64,000 nt of DNA from Microbacterium sp. nov. GSS16 (GCF_028198145.1 NZ_CP116338.1:186001-250000); one strand, 5' to 3'; positions 8,341 through 17,056 are shown, numbered from the stretch's first letter. The notes: generated by a model from the sequence alone, not told the origin. Numbers and translations are program-made.

Positions 8341-9263
8341 GCACCGCCCTGAGGATCGCGGGGCGCGCCGTCGCGCTCGCACTGATCTGCGCCGCGCTGG
8401 TCATAGCCTCCGTGCTGGGCACCGGTATCGCCGCGCACGCCGGCACCGGGCATCCGGCGGCATCCGTCTCGGCTGCCGCATCCGCATCCGCTTCGGCGGC
8501 CGCGCCCGCCTTCTTCACCGCCCCGACTACGGTCGACGAGCCGGACGACCCGGAGGCGCCCACTCCGCCCACCCCGCCGGGGTCGGACGAGGAGGGCATC
8601 ACCATCGACATCAACGGCGTCGACGGGTCGCCGTCGACGTCGATCCTCACGCTGCTGGGCATCACCCTGCTGTCGATCGCGCCGGCGCTGCTGCTGATGA
8701 TGTCGTCGTTCACGAAGATCTTCGTCGTGCTCGCGATGACCCGCAACGCGCTGTCGCTGCCGACGATCCCGCCCAACCAGGTGCTCGCCGGGCTCGCGCT
8801 GTTCCTGTCGATGTTCATCATGTGGCCGGTGCTGGTCGACATCAACACCGTCGCCGTGCAGCCGTACATCGACGGCTCGGTCACCTTCGCGCAGGCGGTC
8901 GACCTCGGCCAGCCGCCGCTGCGGGACTGGATGCTGCGATACACCCGCGAGGAGGATCTCGCGCTGCTCACCCGGATCGCGTCGCTGCCGAACCCGGAGG
9001 ATGCGCAGAGCGTGCCGCTGTACACGCTGATCCCCGCGTTCATGATCTCTGAGCTGCGTGCCGCCTTCATCATCGGGTTCGTCATCTTCGTGCCGTTCCT
9101 CGTGATCGACCTCGTCGTCGCCGCCGCGCTGATGTCGATGGGCATGATGATGCTTCCGCCGGTCATGATCTCGCTGCCCTTCAAGATCTTGCTGTTCATC
9201 CTGGTCGACGGGTGGGGGCTCATCATCCGCACCCTGATCGAGAGCTACGGGGGTGTCGGATGA
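8337..9263 (+). CDS. fliP: Flagellar export gate protein FliP
   Basis: A 308-residue membrane protein of the type III export gate, which works with FliQ and FliR. A cleavable-looking signal region (residues 1-35) and a long Ala/Ser/Pro-rich periplasmic stretch (to about residue 90) precede the conserved body. The body contains LLMMSSFTKIFVVLAMTRNAL, PPNQVLAGLALFLSMFIMWPV, IPAFMISELRAAFIIGF and MGMMMLPPVMISLPFKILLFILVDGW. The extended N terminus makes it about 50 residues longer than enteric FliP. ATG overlaps the fliO stop (ATGA), and the stop overlaps fliQ likewise. Confidence 0.97.
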   Translation: MSTALRIAGRAVALALICAALVIASVLGTGIAAHAGTGHPAASVSAAASASASAAAPAFFTAPTTVDEPDDPEAPTPPTPPGSDEEGITIDINGVDGSPSTSILTLLGITLLSIAPALLLMMSSFTKIFVVLAMTRNALSLPTIPPNQVLAGLALFLSMFIMWPVLVDINTVAVQPYIDGSVTFAQAVDLGQPPLRDWMLRYTREEDLALLTRIASLPNPEDAQSVPLYTLIPAFMISELRAAFIIGFVIFVPFLVIDLVVAAALMSMGMMMLPPVMISLPFKILLFILVDGWGLIIRTLIESYGGVG

Positions 9264-9535
9264 GTCCGGAGGCCGTTCTCGACATCGGCACGCAGGGGCT
9301 GCTGGTCGCCGCCAAGCTCGCCGCGCCCCTGCTGATCACCGCGCTCGTCGTGGGGTTCGCCATCTCGCTGCTGCAGTCGATCACCCAAGTGCAGGAGGTG
9401 ACCCTGTCGTTCGTGCCGAAGATCGTCGCCGTGGGTCTCGCCCTGCTCATCGCCGGGAACTGGATGATCTCCGAGATCGTGCAGTTCACCGAGATGATGT
9501 TCGACCGCATCCCGCAGCTGCTGAGCGGCGGCTGA
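9260..9535 (+). CDS. fliQ: Flagellar export protein FliQ
   Basis: A 91-residue two-helix protein of the flagellar export gate. The conserved pattern is present: APLLITALVVGFAISLLQSITQVQEVTLSFVPKIVAV, followed by the second helix and MISEIVQFTEMMF. ATG 9260 lies in the fliP stop codon (ATGA). A longer frame starting at 9212 runs inside fliP and is rejected. FliR starts one base after the stop. Confidence 0.97.
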   Translation: MSPEAVLDIGTQGLLVAAKLAAPLLITALVVGFAISLLQSITQVQEVTLSFVPKIVAVGLALLIAGNWMISEIVQFTEMMFDRIPQLLSGG

Positions 9536-9536
9536 C

Positions 9537-10298
9537 GTGCACATCCCGCTCGACTTCGCGTGGCTCGAGGCGACGCTGCTCGCCGGCGTGCGCATCACGG
9601 CGTTCGTCGTGATCGCCCCGCCCTTCTCGTACGGCGGGTTCCCGCTGCGCGTCAAGGCGATGCTCGCCATGGCGCTGGCCCTGGCCATGTCGGGCGTCGT
9701 CTCCCCCGGATACGAAACCCTCGACACCGCGGCGTTCCTCTCCGCGCTCGTCGTGCAGGTGCTCACCGGCGCCGTGCTCGGATTTCTCGTCTACGTCTGC
9801 TTCTCGGCCGTGCAAGCCGCCGGCGGTCTGATCGACATCTTCGGCGGCTTCCAGCTCGCGCAGGCGTTCGACCCGCAGTCGCTGGTCAACGGAGCCCAGT
9901 TCACCCGCCTGCTGCACATGACCGCCTTCGCGCTGCTGTTCGCCTCGGGCGGCTACCAGATCGTGCTCGGCGGGCTCGCCCGCAGCTTCGACGCGGTGCC
10001 CGTCGACGGCCTGCTCGACCTCGCCTCGCCCGCAGAGATGCTCGTCGACGGCGTGGTGCAGATGTTCCTCGGGGCGGTGCAGATCGCAGGTCCTCTGCTG
10101 CTGGTGCTCTTCCTCGCGGATGCCGGTCTCGGCCTCATCACGCGCGTCGCGCCCGCGCTCAACGCGTTCGCGATGGGCTTCCCGATCAAGATCCTGCTCA
10201 CGCTGGTGCTCGCCGGGTTCACCTTCGTCGCCCTTCCCGGGATCATCGACGCGCTCACCACCGAGGCGCTGCGGATGATGCAGGGGGTGGGGCGATGA
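9537..10298 (+). CDS. fliR: Flagellar export protein FliR
   Basis: A 253-residue polytopic membrane protein of the export gate. Typical features are an N terminus beginning with one helix near LDFAWLEATLLAGVRITAFVVIAPPF, the R-V-KAMLAMALALAMS segment, GAVLGFLVYVCFSAVQAAGGLIDIFGGFQLAQAFDP, and the C-terminal ALNAFAMGFPIKILLTLVLAG, all hallmarks of FliR/SpaR. GTG 9537 is the first start after fliQ. The stop overlaps flhB by four bases (ATGA). Confidence 0.96.
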   Translation: MHIPLDFAWLEATLLAGVRITAFVVIAPPFSYGGFPLRVKAMLAMALALAMSGVVSPGYETLDTAAFLSALVVQVLTGAVLGFLVYVCFSAVQAAGGLIDIFGGFQLAQAFDPQSLVNGAQFTRLLHMTAFALLFASGGYQIVLGGLARSFDAVPVDGLLDLASPAEMLVDGVVQMFLGAVQIAGPLLLVLFLADAGLGLITRVAPALNAFAMGFPIKILLTLVLAGFTFVALPGIIDALTTEALRMMQGVGR

Positions 10299-11377
10299 GC
10301 GACAGCGGCGAGCGCAGCGAAAAGGCGACCGACAAGCACCTGCGTGAAGCCCGCCAGAAGGGCAAGCTCTCGCGCAGCCAGGATCTCACCGCGTGGCTGG
10401 GCATCGCCGCCGCCGGGATCACGATGCCCGCCGCGATGGCCGCCGGCGCCGCGGCCGGCACCGAGCAGCTCATCACTCTGCCGTCGATCATGCGCGACCC
10501 GTCGCCGCAGGCCGCGCTGAGCGTGCTGGGGCGCGGCCTCGGATCGGTGCTGCCCACCCTCGGCACGCTGCTCGTCAGCGTGGCGGTGGTCACGCTGATC
10601 GGCGCGGTCGTGCAGGGCGGCGTGCGGATGCGCAAGCTGTCGGGCCGCTACGAGCAGTTCAATCTCGTCTCGGGCGCCAAGCGCCTCTTCGGCATGCAGG
10701 CGCTGTGGGAGGGCGCGAAGGCTCTGCTCAAGACCGCCGCGATCGCCGTCGCCCTGTGGGCGGTGATCGCATCGCTGATACCCGTGCTCTCGGTCAGCGG
10801 GGCGCACTCGATCACCCGCCTACTGAGCACCGCAGCGGGCGGAACCGCGACGCTGCTGCAGGTGGCCGTCGCGGTCGGCCTGGGGCTGGCGGCCATCGAC
10901 GTGTTCGTGGTGATGCGCCGCAACATGAAGCACACTCGCATGACCAAGCGCGAGGTGCGCGATGAGCACAAGAACTCCGAGGGCGACCCGCTGATCCGCC
11001 AGCAGCGCCGCTCACGCCAGCTGGCGATGAGCCGCAACCGCATGATCGCCGCCGTCGCCGGGTCAGACGTGGTGCTGGTGAACCCCACGCATGTGGCCGT
11101 CGCGCTACGCTACGAGGTCGGCCGTTCGGCGCCGAAGGTCGTCGCGAAGGGCAAGGGTGTCGTCGCCGAGCGCATCCGCGAGCGGGCGACCGAGGCTGGT
11201 GTGCCGATGGTGCGCGACGTGGCGCTCACCCGCGCCCTGCACGCCGCGTGCGAACTGGGGCAGGAGATCCCCGCAGAGCTGTACACGGCGGTCGCGCGAG
11301 TGCTCGTGTTCGTCGACATGCTGCGCAAGCGCGGGTCGGCGCGCGGCGTGCACGCCATCCCGGAGAGGACCGCCTGA
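10295..11377 (+). CDS. flhB: Flagellar export switch protein FlhB
   Basis: A 360-residue protein that switches export from hook to filament substrates. The N terminus GERSEKATDKHLREARQKGK is the standard FlhB opening, followed by about four membrane helices. The cytoplasmic domain has the autocleavage motif NPTH (Asn about residue 263) in VVLVNPTHVAVALRY, then VVAKGKGVVAERIRE and the ALHAACELGQEIP segment. ATG overlaps fliR. A 40-base spacer with GAGGAGAAG, which serves flhA, follows the stop. Confidence 0.97.
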   Translation: MSDSGERSEKATDKHLREARQKGKLSRSQDLTAWLGIAAAGITMPAAMAAGAAAGTEQLITLPSIMRDPSPQAALSVLGRGLGSVLPTLGTLLVSVAVVTLIGAVVQGGVRMRKLSGRYEQFNLVSGAKRLFGMQALWEGAKALLKTAAIAVALWAVIASLIPVLSVSGAHSITRLLSTAAGGTATLLQVAVAVGLGLAAIDVFVVMRRNMKHTRMTKREVRDEHKNSEGDPLIRQQRRSRQLAMSRNRMIAAVAGSDVVLVNPTHVAVALRYEVGRSAPKVVAKGKGVVAERIRERATEAGVPMVRDVALTRALHAACELGQEIPAELYTAVARVLVFVDMLRKRGSARGVHAIPERTA

Positions 11378-11417
11378 TGAGAGATCAAGCGATGAGTCGG
11401 ATGAGGAGAAGACGCGC

Positions 11418-13493
11418 ATGCGCGGAATGCTGAACCGGATCGCGGTGCCCATCGCCGTGGTGGGCATCATCATGCTGCTGGTCGTGCCGGTGCCGCCGCT
11501 GCTGCTCGACATGCTGATCATCCTGAACATCCTGTTCGCGCTGGTGATCCTGCTGACGACGATGTTCATCCGGCGACCGTTGGACTTCTCGGTGTTCCCG
11601 TCGCTGCTGCTCGTGGCGACGCTGTTCCGGTTGGGCCTGAATGTGGCATCCACCCGTCTCGTGCTCGGCGAGGCGTACGCCGGGCAGGTGATCGAGGCGT
11701 TCGGTGCGATCGCCGTGGGCGGGTCGCTGATCATCGGCGCCGTCGTCTTCCTCATCCTCGTCGTGATCCAGTTCGTCGTGGTCACCAAGGGCGCCGAGCG
11801 CGTGGCCGAGGTGGGCGCGCGCTTCACCCTCGACGCGATGCCCGGCAAGCAGATGGCCATCGACGCCGACCTGAACGCCGGGCTCATCACCGACGCGCAG
11901 GCGCGTGAGCGCCGCGCCGAGGTCGCGGCCGAAGCCGACTTCTACGGCGCGATGGACGGGGCCTCGAAGTTCGTCAAGGGCGACGCGATCGCTGGTCTGG
12001 TGATCATCATCATCAACCTCGTCGGCGGCATCGCAATCGGCATGGTCTCGCACGGCATGGCGATCGAGGAGTCGGTGAACACCTACAGCCTGCTGACGAT
12101 CGGCGACGGCCTGGTCACGCAGATCCCCGCCCTGCTCATGGCGGTGTCGACGGGCATGATCGTCACCCGCTCGAACGCCGAGACCGAGATGGGCAGCGAG
12201 GCCTTCGCACAGCTCGGGCAGTCGGTCAACGCGCTGAACATCGCCGGATGCGCGGCGATCGTGATGGCGTTCATCCCCGGCATGCCGATGCTGCCGTTCA
12301 TCGTCGTGGGAGCACTGCTGATCCTCGCCGCGCAGCGCATCAAGGCCACGCAGGCGGATGCCGCGGCTGCCGACGCCGCCGAGCAGGCCACGCAGCCGGT
12401 GTCGTCCGACAGCACCGAGGAGCTCATGGAGCGGATGCGCGTGCACGCCCTCGAGATCCAGCTCGCCTCGGATGTCGTCGACCTCGTCACCGGCGGCCCG
12501 GATGATCTGCTCGCGCGGGTGAAGGCGCTGCGCCGGCGCATCGCGCTCGACCTCGGGCTCGTCGTGCCTCCCGTGCGCACCCGCGACAGCATCGAGCTCG
12601 CTCCGTCGACATATGTGATCCGCATCGCCGGCATCGAGGCGGGGCGCGGCATCGTGCCGCCCGGTCGTCTGCTCGCGCTCGGCGCGGGACTCGACACGCT
12701 GCCCGGCACCGCGGTGCACGATCCGGTCTTCGGACTCGAGGGCAAGTGGATCCCGGTCGAGATGCGACACAGCGCCGAGTTCGCCGGCGCGACGGTCGTG
12801 GATCGGGCGAGCGTGGTCATCACCCACCTGTCGAGCGTGATCCACGCCGGAGCCGCCCGACTGCTCAGCCGTGAGGATGTGCGGCAGCTCACCGACGCGC
12901 TCAAGCAGGTCTCCCCCGCCGCGGTCGAAGAGCTCACCCCCGCGCTGCTGTCGCTCGCCGAAGTGCAGCGCGTGCTGCAGGGGCTGCTCGCGGAGCGCGT
13001 GCCGATCAACGACCTCAGCCGCATCTACGAGGCGCTGGCCCTGCGCGCGAAGACGTCGACCGACCCGGAGGGTCTGATCGAGGCCGCCCGCGCCGCGCTG
13101 GGCCCGGCGATCGCCGCCCGGTTCGCCGAAGACGGCGTGCTGCGGGTGATCATGATCGCCCCGCTGCTCGAGCAGGCGATGCTCGAGAGCCTGCGCATGG
13201 GCGACGACGGTCCGCAGATCGTGTTCGACCCGCAGCGCATGGAGGCCGTGGTCGATTCGGTGCGCCAGGCGGTCACCGCCGCCGCGGCCGGAGACGGCGG
13301 CGAGCCCGTGCTGGTATGCGCGCCGTCGCTGCGCTCCGCCGTGCGCCGGCTGGTGTCGGCGCAGACCGACGGGCTTCCCGTGCTGTCGTACACCGAGGCG
13401 AGCGGCTCATTCACGATCGAGACGGTCGGGGTGGTGCGCGATGCGGCTCAGCCGGCCGTCAGCGGCATGGTTCCGCCTGCGCCGGTAGGCTGA
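11418..13493 (+). CDS. flhA: Flagellar export protein FlhA
   Basis: A 691-residue protein, the usual FlhA length. It forms the nonameric export ring. The N-terminal half has about eight membrane helices with the conserved FHIPEP-type region (ATLFRLGLNVASTRLVL, VVTKGAERVAEVGARFTLDAMPGKQMAIDADLNAG). The C-terminal half is the soluble domain that binds chaperones, with LLAERVPINDLSRIYEAL. ATG 11418 follows GAGGAGAAG; the frame upstream lies inside flhB. Its last codons contain TAGGCT, a probable -10 element for csrA. Confidence 0.97.
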   Translation: MRGMLNRIAVPIAVVGIIMLLVVPVPPLLLDMLIILNILFALVILLTTMFIRRPLDFSVFPSLLLVATLFRLGLNVASTRLVLGEAYAGQVIEAFGAIAVGGSLIIGAVVFLILVVIQFVVVTKGAERVAEVGARFTLDAMPGKQMAIDADLNAGLITDAQARERRAEVAAEADFYGAMDGASKFVKGDAIAGLVIIIINLVGGIAIGMVSHGMAIEESVNTYSLLTIGDGLVTQIPALLMAVSTGMIVTRSNAETEMGSEAFAQLGQSVNALNIAGCAAIVMAFIPGMPMLPFIVVGALLILAAQRIKATQADAAAADAAEQATQPVSSDSTEELMERMRVHALEIQLASDVVDLVTGGPDDLLARVKALRRRIALDLGLVVPPVRTRDSIELAPSTYVIRIAGIEAGRGIVPPGRLLALGAGLDTLPGTAVHDPVFGLEGKWIPVEMRHSAEFAGATVVDRASVVITHLSSVIHAGAARLLSREDVRQLTDALKQVSPAAVEELTPALLSLAEVQRVLQGLLAERVPINDLSRIYEALALRAKTSTDPEGLIEAARAALGPAIAARFAEDGVLRVIMIAPLLEQAMLESLRMGDDGPQIVFDPQRMEAVVDSVRQAVTAAAAGDGGEPVLVCAPSLRSAVRRLVSAQTDGLPVLSYTEASGSFTIETVGVVRDAAQPAVSGMVPPAPVG
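13486..13491 (+). promoter_or_regulatory. Probable -10 element of a leaderless csrA promoter
   Basis: TAGGCT fits the actinobacterial -10 consensus TANNNT and is followed by exactly six bases before the csrA ATG, which would make transcription begin at the start codon. The same hexamer with the same spacing precedes acpS. No convincing -35 is seen. This would let csrA be made apart from the flagellar operon. Confidence 0.45.
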
Positions 13494-13497
13494 TCGG

Positions 13498-13743
13498 ATG
13501 CTGGTGTTGACGAGGCGTATCGGCGAGAGCGTGCTGATCGGCGACGAGATCGAGGTGACGCTGCTCGACGTCAAGGGCGACAGCGTGCGCCTCGGCATCA
13601 AGGCACCGCGCACCACCCGCATCCAGCGTTCGGAGATCGTGCAGGCCGTCGAGGCCGAGAACGTCTCGGCAGCGGCATCCGGAGCGAGCGCCGCAGACGA
13701 CATCCTCGCGGTGCTCACCCGCCGCCGCGACGCGGACTCCTGA
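13498..13743 (+). CDS. csrA: Carbon storage regulator CsrA
   Basis: An 81-residue RNA-binding translational regulator. The conserved body is MLVLTRRIGESVLIGDEIEVTLLDVKGDSVRLGIKAP; Arg6/Arg7 in strand 1 and the distal helix region (about residue 44 on) form the GGA-RNA binding face. It carries a 20-residue extension beyond the roughly 61-residue enteric form. CsrA represses flagellin or other flagellar messages by covering ribosome sites; in Bacillus it is antagonised by FliW, not in this window. It is the last gene of the flagellar operon, four bases after flhA. GGA sites in the flbD leader suggest feedback on this very operon. Confidence 0.97.
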   Translation: MLVLTRRIGESVLIGDEIEVTLLDVKGDSVRLGIKAPRTTRIQRSEIVQAVEAENVSAAASGASAADDILAVLTRRRDADS

Positions 13744-13878
13744 CCCCGCCGGGCGGCCCCACCCGGCCCGCCCTCCCACACGTCGCCCTCCCCACGACGC
13801 CCCGCAGGTCCCGCATGACCGGCTCGATCCCGAGGACGCGACCATATCGGCCCTGCGAACAGGACGAACCGCCCGGGC

Positions 13879-14361
13879 TCAGCGCTCCACGCGCGTGACC
13901 GTCACGAAACGCGGCGCGTCGGCGTCGAGGTCTTCGTCGCTCAGTTCGCCGTCGCCCCCGACGGGCCGCTCGATCTCGATGTCCCACCATGCGTCGGCCA
14001 CGGCGGATGCCATCGGCCGGCCCCACTCGATCACCACGACCGACCGCGCGAAGTCGATGTCGAGGTCGTCGAGCTCGGCGGCAGACCCCAGCCGGTAGGC
14101 GTCGACGTGCACGAGCGGTGCTCCCCCGACCAGTGACGGATGGGTGCGGGCGATCACGAATGTGGGGCTCTGCACCGGTCCGCGCACGCCGAGGCCTTCA
14201 GCGAGTCCGCGGGTGAACGTCGTCTTGCCGGCGCCGAGCGGCCCGGTGAGGATCAGCAGGTCGCCCGGCTGCAGCTGCTCGCCGATCCGCACGCCGAGGC
14301 TCTCCATGGCATCCGATGTGCCGATCTCGTGACGACCGAGCAGGGTGGGATCGAGGCTCAT
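13879..14361 (-). CDS. tsaE: tRNA t6A37 threonylcarbamoyladenosine ATPase TsaE
   Basis: A 160-residue P-loop protein needed with TsaB, TsaC and TsaD for the t6A modification at tRNA position 37. The Walker A motif GPLGAGKTTFTRG lies at residues 40-52, followed by the family pattern VQSPTFVIARTHP, HVDAYRL and VVVIEWGRP. ATG 14361 overlaps the alr stop (ATGA), so it is cotranscribed with alr, an arrangement common in Micrococcales. The longer frame to 14667 reads through alr and is a shadow. tsaB and tsaD, which often follow, are not next here: the flagellar operon converges instead. Confidence 0.95.
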   Translation of the reverse strand: MSLDPTLLGRHEIGTSDAMESLGVRIGEQLQPGDLLILTGPLGAGKTTFTRGLAEGLGVRGPVQSPTFVIARTHPSLVGGAPLVHVDAYRLGSAAELDDLDIDFARSVVVIEWGRPMASAVADAWWDIEIERPVGGDGELSDEDLDADAPRFVTVTRVER

Positions 14362-15461
14362 GAGTGCCACCTCCGCGGCACCCGATCGCCGATGCGGGTG
14401 ACGATCTCGTAGTTGATCGTGCCGGCGGCATCCGCCCAGTCCGTCGCGGCCGGCGCGCCCAGCGCCGGGTCGCCGAACAGCACTACTTCGTCGCCCTCGC
14501 GAACCGGCGCATCGCCGACGTCGACGACGAACTGGTCCATCGCGATGCGGCCGGCGACGGTGAACCGGCGGCCGTCGATCAGCACGGGACCGGCACCGGA
14601 TGCCTGGCGCGGCACCCCATCGGCGTACCCGAGCGGCACGAGGGCGAGGGTCGTGTCGTTCTCGCACCGGTACGCGTAGTCGTACGAGACCCCCGTGCCA
14701 GCGGCCACGCGGCGCACCGCCGCGACCGATGCGCGCAGGGTCATCGCGGGGCGCAGTCCCAGGTCGGCGGAGGTGCGGTCGGCGAACGGCGAGAGCCCGT
14801 ACATCCCGATCCCGATGCGCACCGCGTCGAGCCGCGCCTCGGGGATGTCGATCGCACCGGCGGTCGCGGCGAGGTGGCGGAACTCGGGGCGGATGCCGTG
14901 GGCCTGGGCCTGCGCGACGATCTGCTCGTACCTGGCCAGCTGCGCCCGATCGTCGTCGCCGCTCGCGCCCGAGAGGTGGCTGAAGATGCTGAGCACGCGG
15001 ACGCGTCCGAGCCGCTCGAGGCGTGCGGCCTCAGCGAAGACGCGGTCGAGCTCGGCCGGTGCGAGCCCGTTGCGCGAGAGCCCGGTGTCGACCTTGAGGT
15101 GGATGGATGCCGGTGGCTTCGCCGCCTCGGATGCCGCGAGCAGCTGCCGGTACGACGAGATGCCGATCTCGATCCCGGCCTCGACGGCGTCATCGAAGCG
15201 CCGGTCGGGGGCGTGCAGCCAGGCCATCAGCGGCGCGGTGATGCCCGCCCGGCGCAGGGCGAGCGACTCCTCGATCGTGGCCGTGCCGAGCCGGGTCGCG
15301 CCACCGGCGAGGGCCGCGGTGGCCACCTCGGCGGCGCCGTGGCCGTACCCGTTCGCCTTGACGACGCCGATCACCGCGACGCCGGTGATCGAGCGCAGCC
15401 GCGCGACGTTGTGCGCGATCGCGCTCAGGTCGACGGATGCCTCACGGAACGGAACGCTCAT
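14358..15461 (-). CDS. alr: Alanine racemase
   Basis: A 367-residue PLP enzyme converting L- to D-alanine for peptidoglycan. The PLP lysine is in VVKANGYGHG (Lys about 35). Other marks are GISSYRQLLAA, LKVDTGLSRNGL, the GIGMYGLSPF segment, VSYDYAY near the catalytic tyrosine and PLGYADGVPR. ATG 15461 was chosen because the sequence begins FREASVDLSAIAHNVARL, the usual first helix of Alr; the extra 56 residues upstream are low-complexity and pass through a palindrome. Cotranscribed with tsaE. Confidence 0.96.
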   Translation of the reverse strand: MSVPFREASVDLSAIAHNVARLRSITGVAVIGVVKANGYGHGAAEVATAALAGGATRLGTATIEESLALRRAGITAPLMAWLHAPDRRFDDAVEAGIEIGISSYRQLLAASEAAKPPASIHLKVDTGLSRNGLAPAELDRVFAEAARLERLGRVRVLSIFSHLSGASGDDDRAQLARYEQIVAQAQAHGIRPEFRHLAATAGAIDIPEARLDAVRIGIGMYGLSPFADRTSADLGLRPAMTLRASVAAVRRVAAGTGVSYDYAYRCENDTTLALVPLGYADGVPRQASGAGPVLIDGRRFTVAGRIAMDQFVVDVGDAPVREGDEVVLFGDPALGAPAATDWADAAGTINYEIVTRIGDRVPRRWHS

Positions 15462-15504
15462 CTGCGCACTCCTCTGCTGCTCGCGCCTGCCCTCTCTCGC
15501 CGAG

Positions 15505-15574
15505 ACCCCCACTTCGCGCCCACACCCCTGCTCGCGGACGTTCGCACCTGGGGGTGTCGCGAGGAAGTGGGGGT
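15505..15574. repeat. Imperfect palindrome in the alr-acpS spacer
   Basis: The left arm ACCCCCACTTC (15505-15515) and CACACCCC face GGGGTGT and GAAGTGGGGGT on the right, so both ends of the arms pair with a mismatched middle. GGGGGTGTCG occurs twice on the right side. It may be an intergenic REP-like hairpin or a structure at the 5' end of the alr message; it resembles in design the two palindromes around the AbiEi/DUF559 gene. Confidence 0.55.
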
Positions 15575-15600
15575 GTCGGCGGAAGAGAAGTGAGGGGAGG

Positions 15601-15960
15601 TCATGCGTCCGTCCCCTCGGCGATGACATAGGCGATGGCGAGGCCGGCGTCGTGGGTCATGCTCAGGTGCAGCGCGGTGATGCCGCGCTCGGCGACGACC
15701 GCCGCGGTCGACCCGCTCAGCAGGAACAGCGGCTTGCCCGAGGGCTCGGCGCCGATCTCGATCTCGGTCCAGTGCACCCCGTCGCTGCCGCCGAGCGCCT
15801 TGATGAGCGCCTCTTTCGCGGCGAACCGCGCGGCGAGCGAGTGCAGTCTGAGCCGCTGCTCGGAGTCGGTGAACAGGCGGGGCAGCAGCTTCGGCGTGCG
15901 CGCCACCGAGCGCTCGAACCGTGCGATGTCGACGAGGTCGATGCCGGTTCCGAGGATCAC
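15601..15960 (-). CDS. acpS: Holo-[acyl-carrier-protein] synthase
   Basis: A 119-residue phosphopantetheinyl transferase that moves 4'-phosphopantetheine from CoA to acyl carrier protein. Diagnostic motifs are GTGIDLVDIARFE near the N terminus (Mg-binding Asp about residue 8) and the helix LAARFAAKEALIKAL, with the catalytic Glu/Lys. The C-terminal strand LHLSMTHDAGLAIAYVIAE is typical. It starts at GTG 15960 (read on the minus strand). TAGGCT stands six bases upstream, consistent with a leaderless transcript. Confidence 0.96.
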   Translation of the reverse strand: MILGTGIDLVDIARFERSVARTPKLLPRLFTDSEQRLRLHSLAARFAAKEALIKALGGSDGVHWTEIEIGAEPSGKPLFLLSGSTAAVVAERGITALHLSMTHDAGLAIAYVIAEGTDA

Positions 15961-15966
15961 CCCCTC

Positions 15967-15972
15967 AGCCTA
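15967..15972 (-). promoter_or_regulatory. Probable -10 of a leaderless acpS promoter
   Basis: On the minus strand TAGGCT is followed by GAGGGG and then the GTG start of acpS. The hexamer and the six-base spacing match those before csrA. The promoter reading is inference; GAGGGG could also act as a ribosome site on a longer message. Confidence 0.4.
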
Positions 15973-16036
15973 CTCGGCGGCATCCGCGCTCATCCTGTCG
16001 CCGGCATGCCATCCATCCCCCACCCTTCCCGCACAC

Positions 16037-16108
16037 ATGTCGGCGTAGAACACGGATTTCGGCCGGAAAACCCTCATCCGCGCCGACATCCGTCCATCGC
16101 GCCGACAT
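16037..16108. repeat. Palindromic element A, left of the AbiEi/DUF559 gene
   Basis: ATGTCGGCG at 16037-16045 can pair with either of two tandem copies of CGCCGACAT (16081-16089 and 16100-16108). The bases before it, GCACACATGTCGGC, and the tandem GCCGACATCCG copies recur in element B on the other side of the gene, in the same orientation. Confidence 0.65.
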
Positions 16109-16219
16109 CCGTGCGGTCGACACGACGCGCATTCTTCCTCCACAGGTGCCTGATTCGGCCGGCCCATTCACAATCAGCCGGAATGGGGCCCGCGCGACCC
16201 GGCATCCGAACATGCTCGA

Positions 16220-17056
16220 ATGATGTTGGCACCCGCAGAACTTCTCGCCCGCTTCGGCGGAGTCGCGCGCGGCGTTCTGCTGCAGCAGTACGGGTGCAGC
16301 CGGCGCGTGCTCGCAGATGCTGCCGCCCGCGGCACCATCCGGCGCGTCCGCCCCGGCGTCTTCGCGCTGCCCACCACCGACCGGAAGGTCGTCACGGCGG
16401 CAGCCCACGGCGGGGAGCTGACCTGCGCGGATGCCCTCCGCGCGAACCGCGTATGGGTGCTGTCGGACCCCGACGACGTGGTGCACGTGTGGCTGGGCCG
16501 CGCCGGCCGACGGCATCCGCACGACAGGTGCGCCTGCGTGGTGCACCACTCCCCTGGCACCTCCGGCGTCGGATACGCCTCGGTCGCGACGGCGCTGATT
16601 CACGCCTACCGTTGTCTCCCGGCAGAGGAGTTCTTCGCCGCCTACGAGTCGGCCTGGAACCGCCGGCTTCTCACGGCATCCGATCGGCGTCGAATCGCTG
16701 ACGAGCTGCCGCAGGCGGCACAGTGGATGCTGCAGATGGCGCGGTCCGACGCGCAGAGCGGGCTGGAGTCGCTGCTTCGGTTCCGGCTGCACCTGCTCGG
16801 CATCCGGCTCGACTGCCAAGTGGAGATTCCGGACGTGGGTCGGGTGGACTTCGTCGTGGGCGGCCGGCTCATTCTCGAGGTGGACGGCCGCGAGAACCAT
16901 CAGAACGCCGAGCGACGGCACACCGACCTCGTGCGCGACGCGGCCTCATCCGCCCTCGGGTACGAGACACTGCGCTTCGACTACGCGCTCGTCGTGCACA
17001 ACTGGGACCAGGTCGTTCCGGCGATCATCGCCGCGATCGGCCGGATCGGCGACTGA
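16220..17056 (+). CDS. AbiEi antitoxin-like N-terminal domain with DUF559 nuclease-like domain
   Basis: A 278-residue protein. The N-terminal 70 residues (LLARFGGVARGVLLQQYGCSRRVLADAAARGTIRRVRPGVFAL) match the winged-helix 'AbiEi antitoxin' domain. The C-terminal part matches DUF559, a Vsr-like PD-(D/E)xK fold, with the likely acidic residues in SGLESLLR, RVDFVV and LILEVDGRENH. Such genes are numerous in Microbacteriaceae and their function is not established; no AbiEii toxin gene adjoins it. Palindromic elements in direct orientation flank the gene, suggesting a mobile or repeat-linked unit. ATG 16220 is used. Confidence 0.82.
   Translation: MMLAPAELLARFGGVARGVLLQQYGCSRRVLADAAARGTIRRVRPGVFALPTTDRKVVTAAAHGGELTCADALRANRVWVLSDPDDVVHVWLGRAGRRHPHDRCACVVHHSPGTSGVGYASVATALIHAYRCLPAEEFFAAYESAWNRRLLTASDRRRIADELPQAAQWMLQMARSDAQSGLESLLRFRLHLLGIRLDCQVEIPDVGRVDFVVGGRLILEVDGRENHQNAERRHTDLVRDAASSALGYETLRFDYALVVHNWDQVVPAIIAAIGRIGD

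Noticed and set aside
13744..13878. Terminator after csrA
   Set aside because: GC-rich pairing is possible (GGGCGG/CCGCCC type) but it is imperfect and has no U-tract; not claimed.
16220..17056. Complete AbiE toxin-antitoxin pair
   Set aside because: Only the AbiEi-like domain is present, fused to DUF559; no nucleotidyltransferase toxin gene adjoins it.
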